From contig CAWEXB010000012.1 in the NCBI GenBank assembly GCA_963812915.1, positions 1-64,000 of the forward strand: a stretch of 64,000 bases of DNA, written 5' to 3'. Both the position numbers and the translations under genes were made by a program. Below, piece after piece: positions 9,071 through 17,079 of this stretch (positions are counted from its first letter, which is position 1; each line of letters starts with the position of its first letter). Source of the stretch: JACVRW01 sp963812915. GTDB taxonomy: Bacteria; Actinomycetota; Thermoleophilia; Solirubrobacterales; Thermoleophilaceae. The notes beneath the pieces were generated by a model, which saw only the letters and a program-made list of their open reading frames with translations, searched no databases and was not told the origin of the DNA.

Positions 9071-9594
9071 ATCGTGCACCCGGCGGGCGTCGGGGCGGGG
9101 ATGAGCAGCGGGCCCTCCGCGGGCGCTTCGTAGAACGTTGCGACGAGGACGGTCGGCTGGCTCGTCCGGTTGAAGGCGGTGTGGACGTGGCCGTGACCGG
9201 GGTCGACGAACGCGGTCCCCGCCGGGTATACGCGTTGCGAGCAGTCGTCGGCGGGCACGTAGACCAGCTCACCCTGGGTAACGTTGACGATCACGGGACC
9301 AGGGTGGGTGTGCCAGGGGAACTGGGCTCCGGGCTGCACGGTGAACCGCGCCACGAGGGTGCGCGACGCGTCCTTGGAATTCACGACCGTGGCTCCCTCA
9401 CCAGGGCGCTTGACCTTGAACTTGGCATCCACGGCGTCGGTGAACACGGCGCGGCCGGTCAGGAACTCGGTGGCGATGGGCGGCGGTGGTGGCTCCTGTG
9501 CCGCCGACGGCAGCACGGTCACGCCGATCAGCACGACGGCGACGAGCCCCGTCGCCAAGGCAGCTCCTTGTTTCTTGGTCATGTCGCTCGTCAC
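9067..9594 (-). CDS. Secreted cupin-domain protein
   Basis: A 175-residue protein with a signal peptide: basic start MTKKQ, hydrophobic core LATGLVAVVLIGVTVL, then SAAQE as cleavage region near residue 33. The cupin barrel carries HTHPGPVIVNVTQGEL (motif 1) and DPGHGHVHTAFN (motif 2), giving histidines for a metal site. It should act outside the membrane. Single-domain secreted cupins of this type have no assigned reaction. The gene is convergent with the DUF4239 frame, touching it by 4 bases, and its downstream side faces the end of that gene. Confidence 0.78.
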   Translation of the reverse strand: MTSDMTKKQGAALATGLVAVVLIGVTVLPSAAQEPPPPPIATEFLTGRAVFTDAVDAKFKVKRPGEGATVVNSKDASRTLVARFTVQPGAQFPWHTHPGPVIVNVTQGELVYVPADDCSQRVYPAGTAFVDPGHGHVHTAFNRTSQPTVLVATFYEAPAEGPLLIPAPTPAGCTI

Positions 9595-9879
9595 TCCTTC
9601 ACGTTGTGGCTTTGGCGCTTACGTGCGCCGGGACGTCCATCGCACAGTGCCTCGCGGCCAGGGGAAGCCGTGGTGGGGGCCAGATCTCCACCGTAGGCTC
9701 CATATGGGGATACCGCAAGGAGTCCGCCTGGGGGACCCCATCCCGCTCGCCACTGAGCTGCCCATCACTCCCCCCTTCCAAGCCGGGCAGCAGCGAAGCA
9801 GCCAGCGGCCTGACGCGCCGAGCCGCTATCGCTTCCGCCTGCTTGCGGCACTCTCGGGCGCCCGCCGGGTGGCGGTAGG
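9595..9879. other. Sequence beyond the 3' end of the group II intron
   Basis: This should contain the 3' exon of whatever the intron interrupts. No frame on the minus strand continues the tyrosinase coding sequence found at the 5' exon. No other family is recognised. Confidence 0.3.
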
Positions 9880-9948
9880 GTCGGCGGGAGGCGCCAGCAC
9901 CGTGGGGCCCTGAGGCCATTGGTGCCGGATTCCTCCCGCCGCCTCATC

Positions 9949-9981
9949 GAACCGGGCATGCGGTTCTCCCGCACCCGGCTC
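9949..9981 (-). ncRNA. Group II intron domain V
   Basis: On the minus strand: gagccgggtgcgggagaacc followed by gcatgcccggttc. It folds as the standard 34-nt domain V hairpin, gagccggg/cccggttc stem with an internal bulge and a gagaa-type tetraloop. This is the catalytic core of the intron ribozyme and strongly supports the intron call. Confidence 0.85.
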
Positions 9982-11422
9982 ACCGACGTCCTTCACCGCC
10001 GGCATTCGGCTTCTCCCGCCACGGCCGGTTGGGCCGCGGCGCGACGACGCTGCCGCTGAGGTCGATGAGGCCGTAGCGATCGGGCGAGCGGTAGACGACC
10101 GCCCGCCAGCCATAGGACCGCGCCCGCCGGTGGCGTTTGGCCACGAGGAGCGCGAGCCGGCCGGTCGCGTGAGTCCTCACCAGGGCGAGGTGGCGGGCCG
10201 AGTTCCCGTAGCGGAAGTAGCCCGCCCAGCCGCGCAGGAAGCGGTTCACGTCCTGCACGACCTCCTCCACCGGAACCAGCAGCCGCCGACGATCGGTCAG
10301 CTCACGCACCCGATCGCGGGCGTGCTGCATCGCCTGGCGCGAGGGCCAGCGAGCGAGGAAGGTGAGGTGGCGCGAGCGCGGGGTGCGGCCGCGCACCCAG
10401 CGGTGGTGGAAGCCGAGGAAGTCAAAGCCCTCGCCCCCTTCCCGCAGGTGGACGATCCGCGTCTTGGCCTCCTTGGGCCGGAGCCCGAGCTCGGCCAGCA
10501 GCGCCCGCAGCGCCGCAAGGGCGCGGCGGGCGTCCCGCTCGGAGCCACACATCACCACCAGATCGTCTGCGTAGCGCACCAGCGTCCCGCAGCCGCCCGT
10601 CTGCCAGTCCCGGTCGAGCCGGTCGAGGTAGACGTTCGCGAGCAAGGGCGAGATCACCCCGCCCTGCGGCGTGCCCGTGTCGCTGCGCCTGACCGCGCCC
10701 TCCTCCATCACCCCCGCGCGCAGCATCGCGCGCAGCAGCCGCAGGAGCCTGCGGTCACAGATCCGGTCCTCGATCGCCTGCATCAACCGGTCGTGCGGGA
10801 TCTCCTCGAAGCACGAGGCGATGTCCGTCTCGACGACCCACCGCCTGCCCCGCCAGCACTCATCGATCAGCACCTGGAGGGCGTCGTGCGCCGCCCGCCG
10901 CGGCCGAAAGCCGAACGAGCAGGGCTGAAAGTCGGCCTCGAAGATCGGCTCGATGACGATCTTCACGGCCGCCTGCACGACGCGGTCGCGGACCGCCGGG
11001 ATCGACAGCGGCCGCCGCTCCCCCGAACCGGGCTTCGGGATAAACACCCGTCGCGCCGGGAGCACGCGGTAGTCACCTGCCCGAAGGTCCGCCTCGAGCT
11101 CGTCGAGCAGCCTGGCCACGCCATAGCGCTCGACCTGCTCGATGGTCTGCCGGTCGATGCCGGCCGCGCCGCGGTTGGCGCGCACCTGCCGCCACGCCCG
11201 CTCCAGGACGTCCCTGCGGTGGACCTTGTCGTGGAGCGCGTGGAAGCGTCGCCGGGGATCGGCCTTGGCCGCCCGGTAGAGCGTTCGTTGCAGTTCTCGG
11301 GTCCTGTCTTTCGCGGCGGCAATAGCCATAGTGGGCACTCGCCGAACCTCTCCCTGCACGTGACGCACAGACGAAGCAGCGGCCCTTCCCTCACCCCGAG
11401 TTGTGTTGTCTCGCGGGCTCAA
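9980..11422 (-). CDS. ltrA: Group II intron reverse transcriptase/maturase
   Basis: The frame is 480 residues; the real start may be the internal Met at 11329 (MAIAAAKDRTRELQ), because the residues before it lie in intron sequence with no similarity. RT blocks are in order: RRVFIPKPGSGERRPLSIPA, CSFGFRPRRAAHDAL, DIASCFEEIPHDRL, GTPQGGVISPLLANVYLD, the catalytic RYADDLVVMC and FDFLGFHHR. A maturase-specific region follows, with FLRGWAGYFRYGNSARHL. No HNH endonuclease domain follows; the protein ends in a short basic tail. It would splice and mobilise its host intron by reverse transcription. All catalytic residues seen are intact, so this is likely an active-type intron protein. Confidence 0.92.
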   Translation of the reverse strand: MSPRDNTTRGEGRAAASSVRHVQGEVRRVPTMAIAAAKDRTRELQRTLYRAAKADPRRRFHALHDKVHRRDVLERAWRQVRANRGAAGIDRQTIEQVERYGVARLLDELEADLRAGDYRVLPARRVFIPKPGSGERRPLSIPAVRDRVVQAAVKIVIEPIFEADFQPCSFGFRPRRAAHDALQVLIDECWRGRRWVVETDIASCFEEIPHDRLMQAIEDRICDRRLLRLLRAMLRAGVMEEGAVRRSDTGTPQGGVISPLLANVYLDRLDRDWQTGGCGTLVRYADDLVVMCGSERDARRALAALRALLAELGLRPKEAKTRIVHLREGGEGFDFLGFHHRWVRGRTPRSRHLTFLARWPSRQAMQHARDRVRELTDRRRLLVPVEEVVQDVNRFLRGWAGYFRYGNSARHLALVRTHATGRLALLVAKRHRRARSYGWRAVVYRSPDRYGLIDLSGSVVAPRPNRPWREKPNAGGEGRR

Positions 11423-11911
11423 GCGGTACTACGGCCGCCTCCGACTCCCTCCCGGCTCGCCGAGCCGTTTCCCGGTCTGCGGTTATCGACCGGCGCCGCT
11501 CCGGCGCGCTCCGCAGGCGCCGGGCCGGGGAGGGCCTCCCCAGTTCCCGCCGCCACCCTCCGAGCGTTCCGAGCCCCCTACGCCGGGGAGTTCTTCGGGG
11601 CTGCAATCCAGGCTCTGCACCCCTTCCATGGCCTTCGCCGTGAGAGACGCGGCTCGGCTCTCCCTCTCCCCCGCCGCAAGCGGCGGGCAGCATAACGGCG
11701 CGGCAGGCTTCGCTTGATGCTACGGACCGCTCGGTCGCTCCCCCAGCAGGGCTCTTCGACGCCGGGCTTCGACCCGGCCCGTCTCCAGGCCGAGCCGCCG
11801 GCCTGCTACCGGGCCTCCTGGCAGCTACCCGGACCGGACTTTCACCGGCCGGCGGCGACGAGCTTATGTGGATCAGGTCATCTCAATCGACCACCTCCAA
11901 CTCTGGGCGCA

Positions 11912-12720
11912 CTCCCGCAACTGCTGTAAATAGCCGGGCCCATCGAGGGCACGGCGTAGGTTCCCTCAAGTCCTGACAAGACCAAGAAGGCGGCAGCGCC
12001 TCGTCGAGGATCGCACGCGGCGGCCGGGCGCCGGGGTGGCGCAGCTGCCACAGACGCCAGAGGCGATCCACCATCGTGTGGTGGGCCCAGAAGACCGGGT
12101 CGAACGCCGCGAACGGGATCAGGCTCATATGCCCACCGACCCAGACGTGCACCCGGTCGTGCAGGCCCTCGAGCGCAGACGAGAAGTCCAAGAAGTCACG
12201 CAACGCGAGCACCTCCCGCACCTCCTCCGCCCGCGGAAGCAGCGCGGCGTCGCCCGGTTCGCGCCGCGTGCGGGCCGCCACCTGCAGGCCCGCCCGCCGG
12301 CCCTGCTCCAGCGCAAGCCGAGACACCCGCGCCGAGTGGAGCGGGTTTCCCTGCCCGTCCACGGTCCGCGCGCGAAACGCCTGCGGCACCTGCGCCGGGC
12401 GCTCCGGCCCAGTGCGCCAATCCCACCAGGCCAGCACGGCGCGCCCCACCGCGATCGCGCAGGGCGCGCTCGAAGAAGTACAGGTACGCCCGGTGCCAGG
12501 GCAGGAAGTACGGGGTGCCGTGCGCGTTGTCGCAGCCGATCGGCAACGGCAGACCATGGACCCCGGCGTGGTGGACGTAACCGCGATCGTCCGCCAGCCC
12601 GTACATCGCCTCGAAGGCCGCCCGCAGGTTTCGCAGCTGGCCGGCGGTCAGCCGGTCCACGTTGCGCCGGAAGCGCACGGCAGACGCGGGCGCCTGAGCA
12701 CGCGGCGTGCCGGTACTCAC
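11912..12720 (-). pseudogene. Tyrosinase family protein, frameshifted and cut by group II intron
   Basis: The N-terminal frame from 12720 gives AFEAMYGLADDRGYVHHAGV, then GTPYFLPWHRAYLYFFERAL, which holds the first copper-site histidines. After a frame change near 12440 it continues with HSARVSRLALEQGRR, DRVHVWVGGHMSLIPFAAFD and PVFWAHHTMVDRLWRLWQLR, the second copper site (H-x3-H in FWAHHTMVDRLW). This is a small bacterial tyrosinase of about 260 residues, a type-3 copper oxidase of phenols. The expected C-terminal motif after LPP is degenerate. The group II intron 5' end lies at 11912, after the last recognisable codons. At least one frameshift plus the intron make it unlikely to work unless the intron splices. 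Confidence 0.65.
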
Positions 12721-13432
12721 ACGCCCAGGCTAGCCGGACCGGTCGGGCCCGGTCAAATGGAGGCGTGGGCCAGGCCGGCGGTCGCCCTCGCTCTCAGGTG
12801 AGCCGGGAACATGACAGCTTCGTCGGGGTCGCCTTCAGCCCCGGCGGCGCTACCACGCCTCCGCAAACGAGATGAGCCCAACACGGGTCTGGAGCTCGAT
12901 GACGAATGCGAGGCCGCTCAGCCGGCGCGGCAAGTTACGCGGTCGCCTTCAGCCCGATGGACACCACATCGGGACAGCGGCCGGCACTCCCTCCCCCATG
13001 GACGAGATCCGCACGCCCGCCGGCACGCGAATCGGCTCGGGCGTCGCTCTCGCGTTCGTCGAGAAGTAGGACTGGCAACCGGCGCGCCTGCTCGTCGGTC
13101 CGAGCAGGCGTCCCGTGGGCGCGGGGGAGACGAGCGCTATCCCGCGGGGGCAGCCGTGTCCGCGCTGGAGCGCTCAGTGGTCAAGCGTGCGATCACGACG
13201 CCAACCCAGCTTCCGCCGATGTTTGGCGGCACCGGCTCCGAGCGGTGATCAAGGAGTTCGTTCGTCCAGAGGCTGCCTTGCCACGGGGCCCCTGAGGAGA
13301 AGGCCCGTCACGTCGTCGGAGGCGGAGACCACGGCGCGTGCTCCGTTCGGGCTCCCCGCTTCCGAGTCGTTGCGGAGCAAGTGCCTAACCATGTGCCTTC
13401 CGGACGAAGACCTGGTGGCGGAGCCCGTCGTC
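12721..13432. other. Gene-poor stretch with unidentified coding remnants
   Basis: No complete gene is recognised. Minus-strand codons near 12868-12960 read RLSGLAFVIELQTRVGLISF then AEAW and a stop, which has coding character. A further piece near 13000 reads ADLVHGGGSAGRCPDV. These could be the end of one decayed gene of unknown family. The remainder up to the aldolase stop at 13433 shows nothing clear. Confidence 0.3.
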
Positions 13433-14188
13433 CTATGGGCCTACGGGAGGTCGATCTACGACGGGACGCAGCGCGGCGACGGTCCGCTCGGACGCGACGC
13501 GGAGCAGCTGGCTCTCGAAGCTGCACGAGAGGAAAGAGAAGCCGATCGAGCGCACGTCCCGCGCCCGGTCGGGGGCCGGTAGGTGGATCGCCGCCGTCTT
13601 GCTGTGATCGGCGGCGGCCCGGCCGATGCGCTCGGCGGCCGCAAACAGCTTGGGATGTTCCAAGTCGGGCGGCAGCCCTAGATCGTTGGAGAGGTCGGCG
13701 GGGCCCATGTAGAGCGCGTCCACGTCGTCGAGCGCGGCGATCGCGTCAACCTCGTCAAGCGCCGTCGCACGCTCGATCTGGATCAGGCAGGCGACGCGGG
13801 CGTCGGCCTCCTCGCGCCATGCACCGTCGCCGGCGCCCCAGCGGTTGCTCCTCGCGAACGGGGAGACGCCGCGCGAGCCCGCGTAGCGGACCGCCTGCGC
13901 CAGGTCGCGCGCCTCGTCAACCGACGTGGCCCGCGGAAAGATCACGCCCGCGGCGCCGGCATCGAGCATCCGCCCGGACTGAGTGCCGCCATCGGGGGTT
14001 CGCACGAGCACTGGCCCGCCCGCGGCCGCGATCTGCCCGCGTGCTGCTGCCTCGTCCCCGGCGCCGTGCTCGAGGTCGACGATCACGGCATCGAAGCCGG
14101 CGGCCGCGGTCAGCTCGGCGGTCGCGGCCGAGCCGAGGTCGAGCCAGCCCGCGATCAACTGCTCACGCGCGCGCAGCCGCCTGCGCAT
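13433..14188 (-). CDS. HpcH/HpaI-type class II aldolase
   Basis: The start is taken at 14188 (MRRRLRAREQLIAGWLDLGS), giving 251 residues, the normal family size; the open frame continues upstream without similarity. Family blocks: AGFDAVIVDLEHGAGDEAAA, the substrate-site RTPDGGTQSGRMLDAGAAG, SRGVSPFARSNRWG, a metal-site ACLIQIERATALDEVD, and DALYMGPADLSNDLG. The Glu in IQIE and the Asp in GPADL are the usual divalent metal ligands. It should cleave 2-keto-3-deoxy acids or 4-hydroxy-2-oxo acids to pyruvate and an aldehyde. The specific substrate cannot be read from sequence. No pathway partner is adjacent. Confidence 0.8.
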   Translation of the reverse strand: MRRRLRAREQLIAGWLDLGSAATAELTAAAGFDAVIVDLEHGAGDEAAARGQIAAAGGPVLVRTPDGGTQSGRMLDAGAAGVIFPRATSVDEARDLAQAVRYAGSRGVSPFARSNRWGAGDGAWREEADARVACLIQIERATALDEVDAIAALDDVDALYMGPADLSNDLGLPPDLEHPKLFAAAERIGRAAADHSKTAAIHLPAPDRARDVRSIGFSFLSCSFESQLLRVASERTVAALRPVVDRPPVGP

Positions 14189-14568
14189 CTTGATCGGAGG
14201 GGACGGCGAGCACGTCAGCCAACTTCGCTGGCCGACCGCCGTTCTCCTGCCCGCACCCCGCCAGACAGGGGGCACTCGACGACGGGCCGCGGTCCGGCCC
14301 GAGATGTGGCCGAGAGCACAGCCCGCGCCAATCGCCCGGCCACGCGCACGACCGTGCGGCCCGCCTCGAACGTCGTCGCCATGGAAGAGCAAGCATCTCG
14401 CCGCAACTGGGTCGTCGAGAAGGAGCACTGGCGGCTGCGCACCTGCTCCTCGCCGGGGAGGATGGCAGCCCGCCAGTTCCTCGATGATTCGGAGGTCTCG
14501 GTTCGGTCACGCTCCGGCCCGGAAAGCCGCTCGAAAGTTGGGGCCGGCCGAACCTCGTGCTGGACCGG
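14189..14568. other. No gene recognised
   Basis: Short frames on both strands lack family similarity. The stretch separates the aldolase from the VOC-family gene; both are on the minus strand. I see no hairpin or promoter strong enough to report. Confidence 0.3.
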
Positions 14569-14931
14569 CTACAGCTGGGGCGGCGGCGCGAACCTCATCA
14601 GCTCGACGAGGTTCCCCGCCGGGTCACGGACGAAGGAACGCGGCGAGCCCCACTGCTCCTCGGCGTCGTCGACTTGGTGGCCCGCGTCTCGAAGGCGTGT
14701 CTGCGTCGCGTCGTAGTCGTCGCCCAGCGGCACCGCCGCGTGCCCCGCGTTCATGTGTGAGGTCTCGGGCAGCTGAAGCAGATGTATTTGGTCGCCGTCG
14801 CACTCGAGCCAGGTGACGAAGTGGGCAAGCTTCTTCGGCGCGGTCACGCGCTGGAACCCGAGCCGCTCGTAGAACTGGATGCAGGCGTCGAGCTGGTCCG
14901 GCTTGACTTCGAATGACACGTGTTGGATCAA
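14569..14931 (-). CDS. VOC-family (glyoxalase/bleomycin-resistance-like) protein
   Basis: A complete 120-residue single-domain protein starting MIQHVSFEVKPDQLDACIQF. It has the paired beta-alpha-beta-beta-beta layout, with YERLGFQRVTAPKKLAHFVT in the first half and FVRDPAGNLVELMRF in the second. The His of the first strand and the Glu of VELM are the typical metal ligands. VOC proteins act as isomerases, dioxygenases or drug-binding proteins; nothing here selects one. It stands alone on the strand with no obvious partner. Confidence 0.8.
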   Translation of the reverse strand: MIQHVSFEVKPDQLDACIQFYERLGFQRVTAPKKLAHFVTWLECDGDQIHLLQLPETSHMNAGHAAVPLGDDYDATQTRLRDAGHQVDDAEEQWGSPRSFVRDPAGNLVELMRFAPPPQL

Positions 14932-15020
14932 GTGCTCAGCGCTTGACGCTTGGTGCTGCAGTGCGGCCGGGGAGACCCGCCGGGCTGAGCGACGGCGCTG
15001 CGCAGCCGGCGGTCAACAGT

Positions 15021-15227
15021 CTAGCCGCCCTGCCGCTTCCTGCCGCCCCTGAGGAAACGGGGCAGCGGCACGGGCGGCCGCGTGAAGATGGTCTGTCCGT
15101 ACTCCCTGTCCTCGCGGCGCGGCCGTTCATCCTCGTCGTGGGGGAGCCGAGGGATACGACTCAGCTTGTCGGCATGGTCGCCGACGTAGCCGGTTGGCTT
15201 CTTATCAGGCCGGCGGCGAAGCTGCAT
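15021..15227 (-). CDS. Small basic hypothetical protein
   Basis: The start at 15227 is supported by GGAAGGAG placed 7 bases upstream. It encodes 68 residues (MQLRRRPDKKPTGYVGDHAD to the basic end LPRFLRGGRKRQGG), rich in Arg, Asp and Pro. No signal peptide or transmembrane segment is present. The strong ribosome site and charged composition support a real gene, but I do not recognise a family. Confidence 0.45.
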   Translation of the reverse strand: MQLRRRPDKKPTGYVGDHADKLSRIPRLPHDEDERPRREDREYGQTIFTRPPVPLPRFLRGGRKRQGG

Positions 15228-15437
15228 GGCCGGACTCCTTCCGTGCTGGATACGGTGAAGCGACCATACGACTGCCGGTGAGGGTCCGTCAACTACCCCA
15301 ATCCGGGGACGGCGCGCGACCCACCGCGTTCCTGGAGCAGGAGGCCGAGACTGTGGCGAACCGGGGTCCGCAAGTCCCCTCGCAGTGCGGTTCGGAGCGG
15401 CGTCCGCGTAGGCCGCTGCCATTCCCCGGCGAGCCGC

Positions 15438-16824
15438 CTAAAGAGCGATGTTCTGGTTTACGCGGAACAGGTTGCCGGGGTCGTAGCGGCGCTTGACCTC
15501 TACGAGGCGGTCGTAGTTGTCACCGTAGCTTGCGCGCACGCGCTCCTCGCCCTCGTCGTGCATCATCATGTTCACGTACCCGCCCCCGGCCGAGTACGGG
15601 TGCAGCGCATCGTGGTACGCCTTCGCCCAGGCGCTGATCGCCTCGGCGTTCGCGGGGTCGGGGTCGACGCCCGCGATCACCTGCCCGTAACGCGATCGGC
15701 GGTACGCCAGCGCTGTGGCCTGCGCGTCGACCTGGTGCGCCGCGCCGTCGATGGGGTAGAGATGCATCGTCGAGAGCCCGGGCGGCATCCGCTCCGCATG
15801 CTCTACGTGGACCGCGATCGCGTCGTCGGTCAGCTCGTCGACGAAGTCCGTCCGCAAGTACCACTGCATGCCGGGCGGGAGTAGCGGGTCGAACGCGCTC
15901 TGAAGCGCGGGGAACGGCATCTCGGCGAGGCCGTCGACCACGGGCTCGAGCTCGCGCACCGGGGCGAACGCCTCGTCGGCCTGCTCGCTGGGGCCCGTGT
16001 AGCACCACACGACGCCACATACCTTCTGCATGTGCAGTTCGGACGGGAAGGCGTCGATCGGCGGCACGGTCAGGAAAGCGAAGCAGCCGCTGAGCTCCTC
16101 GGGGGCGTCGGCGATGAAGCGGTCGTAGAAGCTCAGGATCTCGGCGCCCCGGTCGAGCGGGAAGAGGGTCGGCCCGCCGACAACGTCGCGCACCTCGCAG
16201 CCTTGGAACTCGAACGAGGTCACGACGCCGAAGTTGCCGCCACCGCCCCGGATCGCCCAGTAGAGATCGGGATGCTCATCGGCATCGGTGGTCACCACCG
16301 AGCCGTCAGCAAGCACCACGTCGGCCGACAGAAGGTTGTCGATCGTGAAGCCGAATCTCCGGGTCAGGTAGCCGAGCCCGCCGCCGAGCGTGAGGCCGCC
16401 GACGCCGGTGGTCGAGACGAAGCCGCTCGGCACCGTCAGGCCGAACGGATGGGCGGCGTGGTCGACGTCGCCCCAGGTCGCGCCGCCCTCGACCCGCACG
16501 CGTGCGGGCGGCCGGATCGACCCGAACGCCGCGCCGGCCGGAGAGGTCGATCACGATCGCGTCGTCCCAGACGCCGAGCCCGCCGGCGTTGTGACCGCCG
16601 CCGCGCACGGCGAGCGGCGAGCCGTTCTCGCCGGCGAGGCCGACGGCCGCAATCACGTCGGCGACGTCCGCGCAGCGAGCTATCAGTCGCGGCCGGCGGT
16701 CGATCATCCCGTTGTAGACCGCACGCGCCTCGTCGTAGCCGGGGTCCCCCGGCTCGATCAGCTCGCCGCGGAAGGCGGAACGGAACGGGTCGGAGACGAG
16801 AGCGGCGGCGGTGTTAGTCGCCAT
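15438..16824 (-). CDS. FAD-binding oxidoreductase, BBE/PCMH type (one frameshift)
   Basis: The ATG at 16824 has AAGGAG upstream. The N-terminal part includes PRLIARCADVADVIAAVGLA and LAVRGGGHNAGGLGVWDDAI, the FAD-binding PCMH fold with the flavin-linking GGHN block. The frame breaks at about 16500-16545 and resumes with VEGGATWGDVDHAAHPFGLT, GVGGLTLGGGLGYLTRRFG and WAIRGGGGNFGVVTSFEF. The C-terminus NMMMHDEGEERVRASYG and RRYDPGNLFRVNQNIAL is the berberine-bridge (BBE) domain. Total length of about 460 residues is normal. It would oxidise an alcohol, sugar or aromatic substrate with FAD. The single break sits in well-conserved sequence. Confidence 0.8.
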
Positions 16825-16946
16825 TTCGGGACTCCTTCTTGGAGGGGCCAGTCTGTCTACTCTCGCGCGACTTTGGAGCGGCCGCAAGGTTGAGGACTGA
16901 TTGAGGACCGGGCTCAAACCGCCGACAGCCGACAGCGCCGCGGGTG

Positions 16947-17067
16947 GCCTGTTTCCTGACCCAACCGAGGTCGAGCCTTCCGGCCGACTTCGGGAGGACT
17001 ACGTCGAGGCCGGCATTGCAAGGTTGCATTACGTCGAGGCCGGCGATGGGCCGCTGATGGTAGGCTC
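16947..17067 (+). pseudogene. Alpha/beta hydrolase, N-terminal fragment
   Basis: The plus frame reads DPTEVEPSGRLREDYVEAGI then ARLHYVEAGDGPLM. RLHYVEAGDGPLM is the first strand of many alpha/beta hydrolases, just before the oxyanion HG motif. The 15-bp string tacgtcgaggccggc is present twice, 30 bases apart, which looks like a local duplication. The similarity stops at about 17067, where the GMC oxidoreductase begins, so only the first strand is left. Confidence 0.4.
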
Positions 17068-17079
17068 GCGCTCGGCCCG

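Larger units (their letters stand above)
9880..11912 (-). mobile_element. Group II intron with encoded reverse transcriptase/maturase
   Basis: The intron reads on the minus strand. The 5' end is placed at 11912 because the strand begins GTGCGCCCAG, the group II 5' consensus (GUGYG). It is followed by a structured, non-coding domain I region containing ggtgaaagtccggtccgg. The reverse transcriptase lies in domain IV (9980-11422). Domain V is at 9981-9949. A domain VI stem is formed by ggcggcgggagg pairing with cctcccgccgac, which would place the 3' end at about 9880. Total length is near 2030 bases, normal for a complete group II intron. The 5' boundary is inside the 3' part of a tyrosinase gene on the same strand. 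Confidence 0.75.

Noticed and set aside
10130..11695. Plus-strand frame of 521 codons opposite the intron RT
   Set aside because: It is antisense to a clear reverse transcriptase and is Arg/Pro/His-rich without domains.
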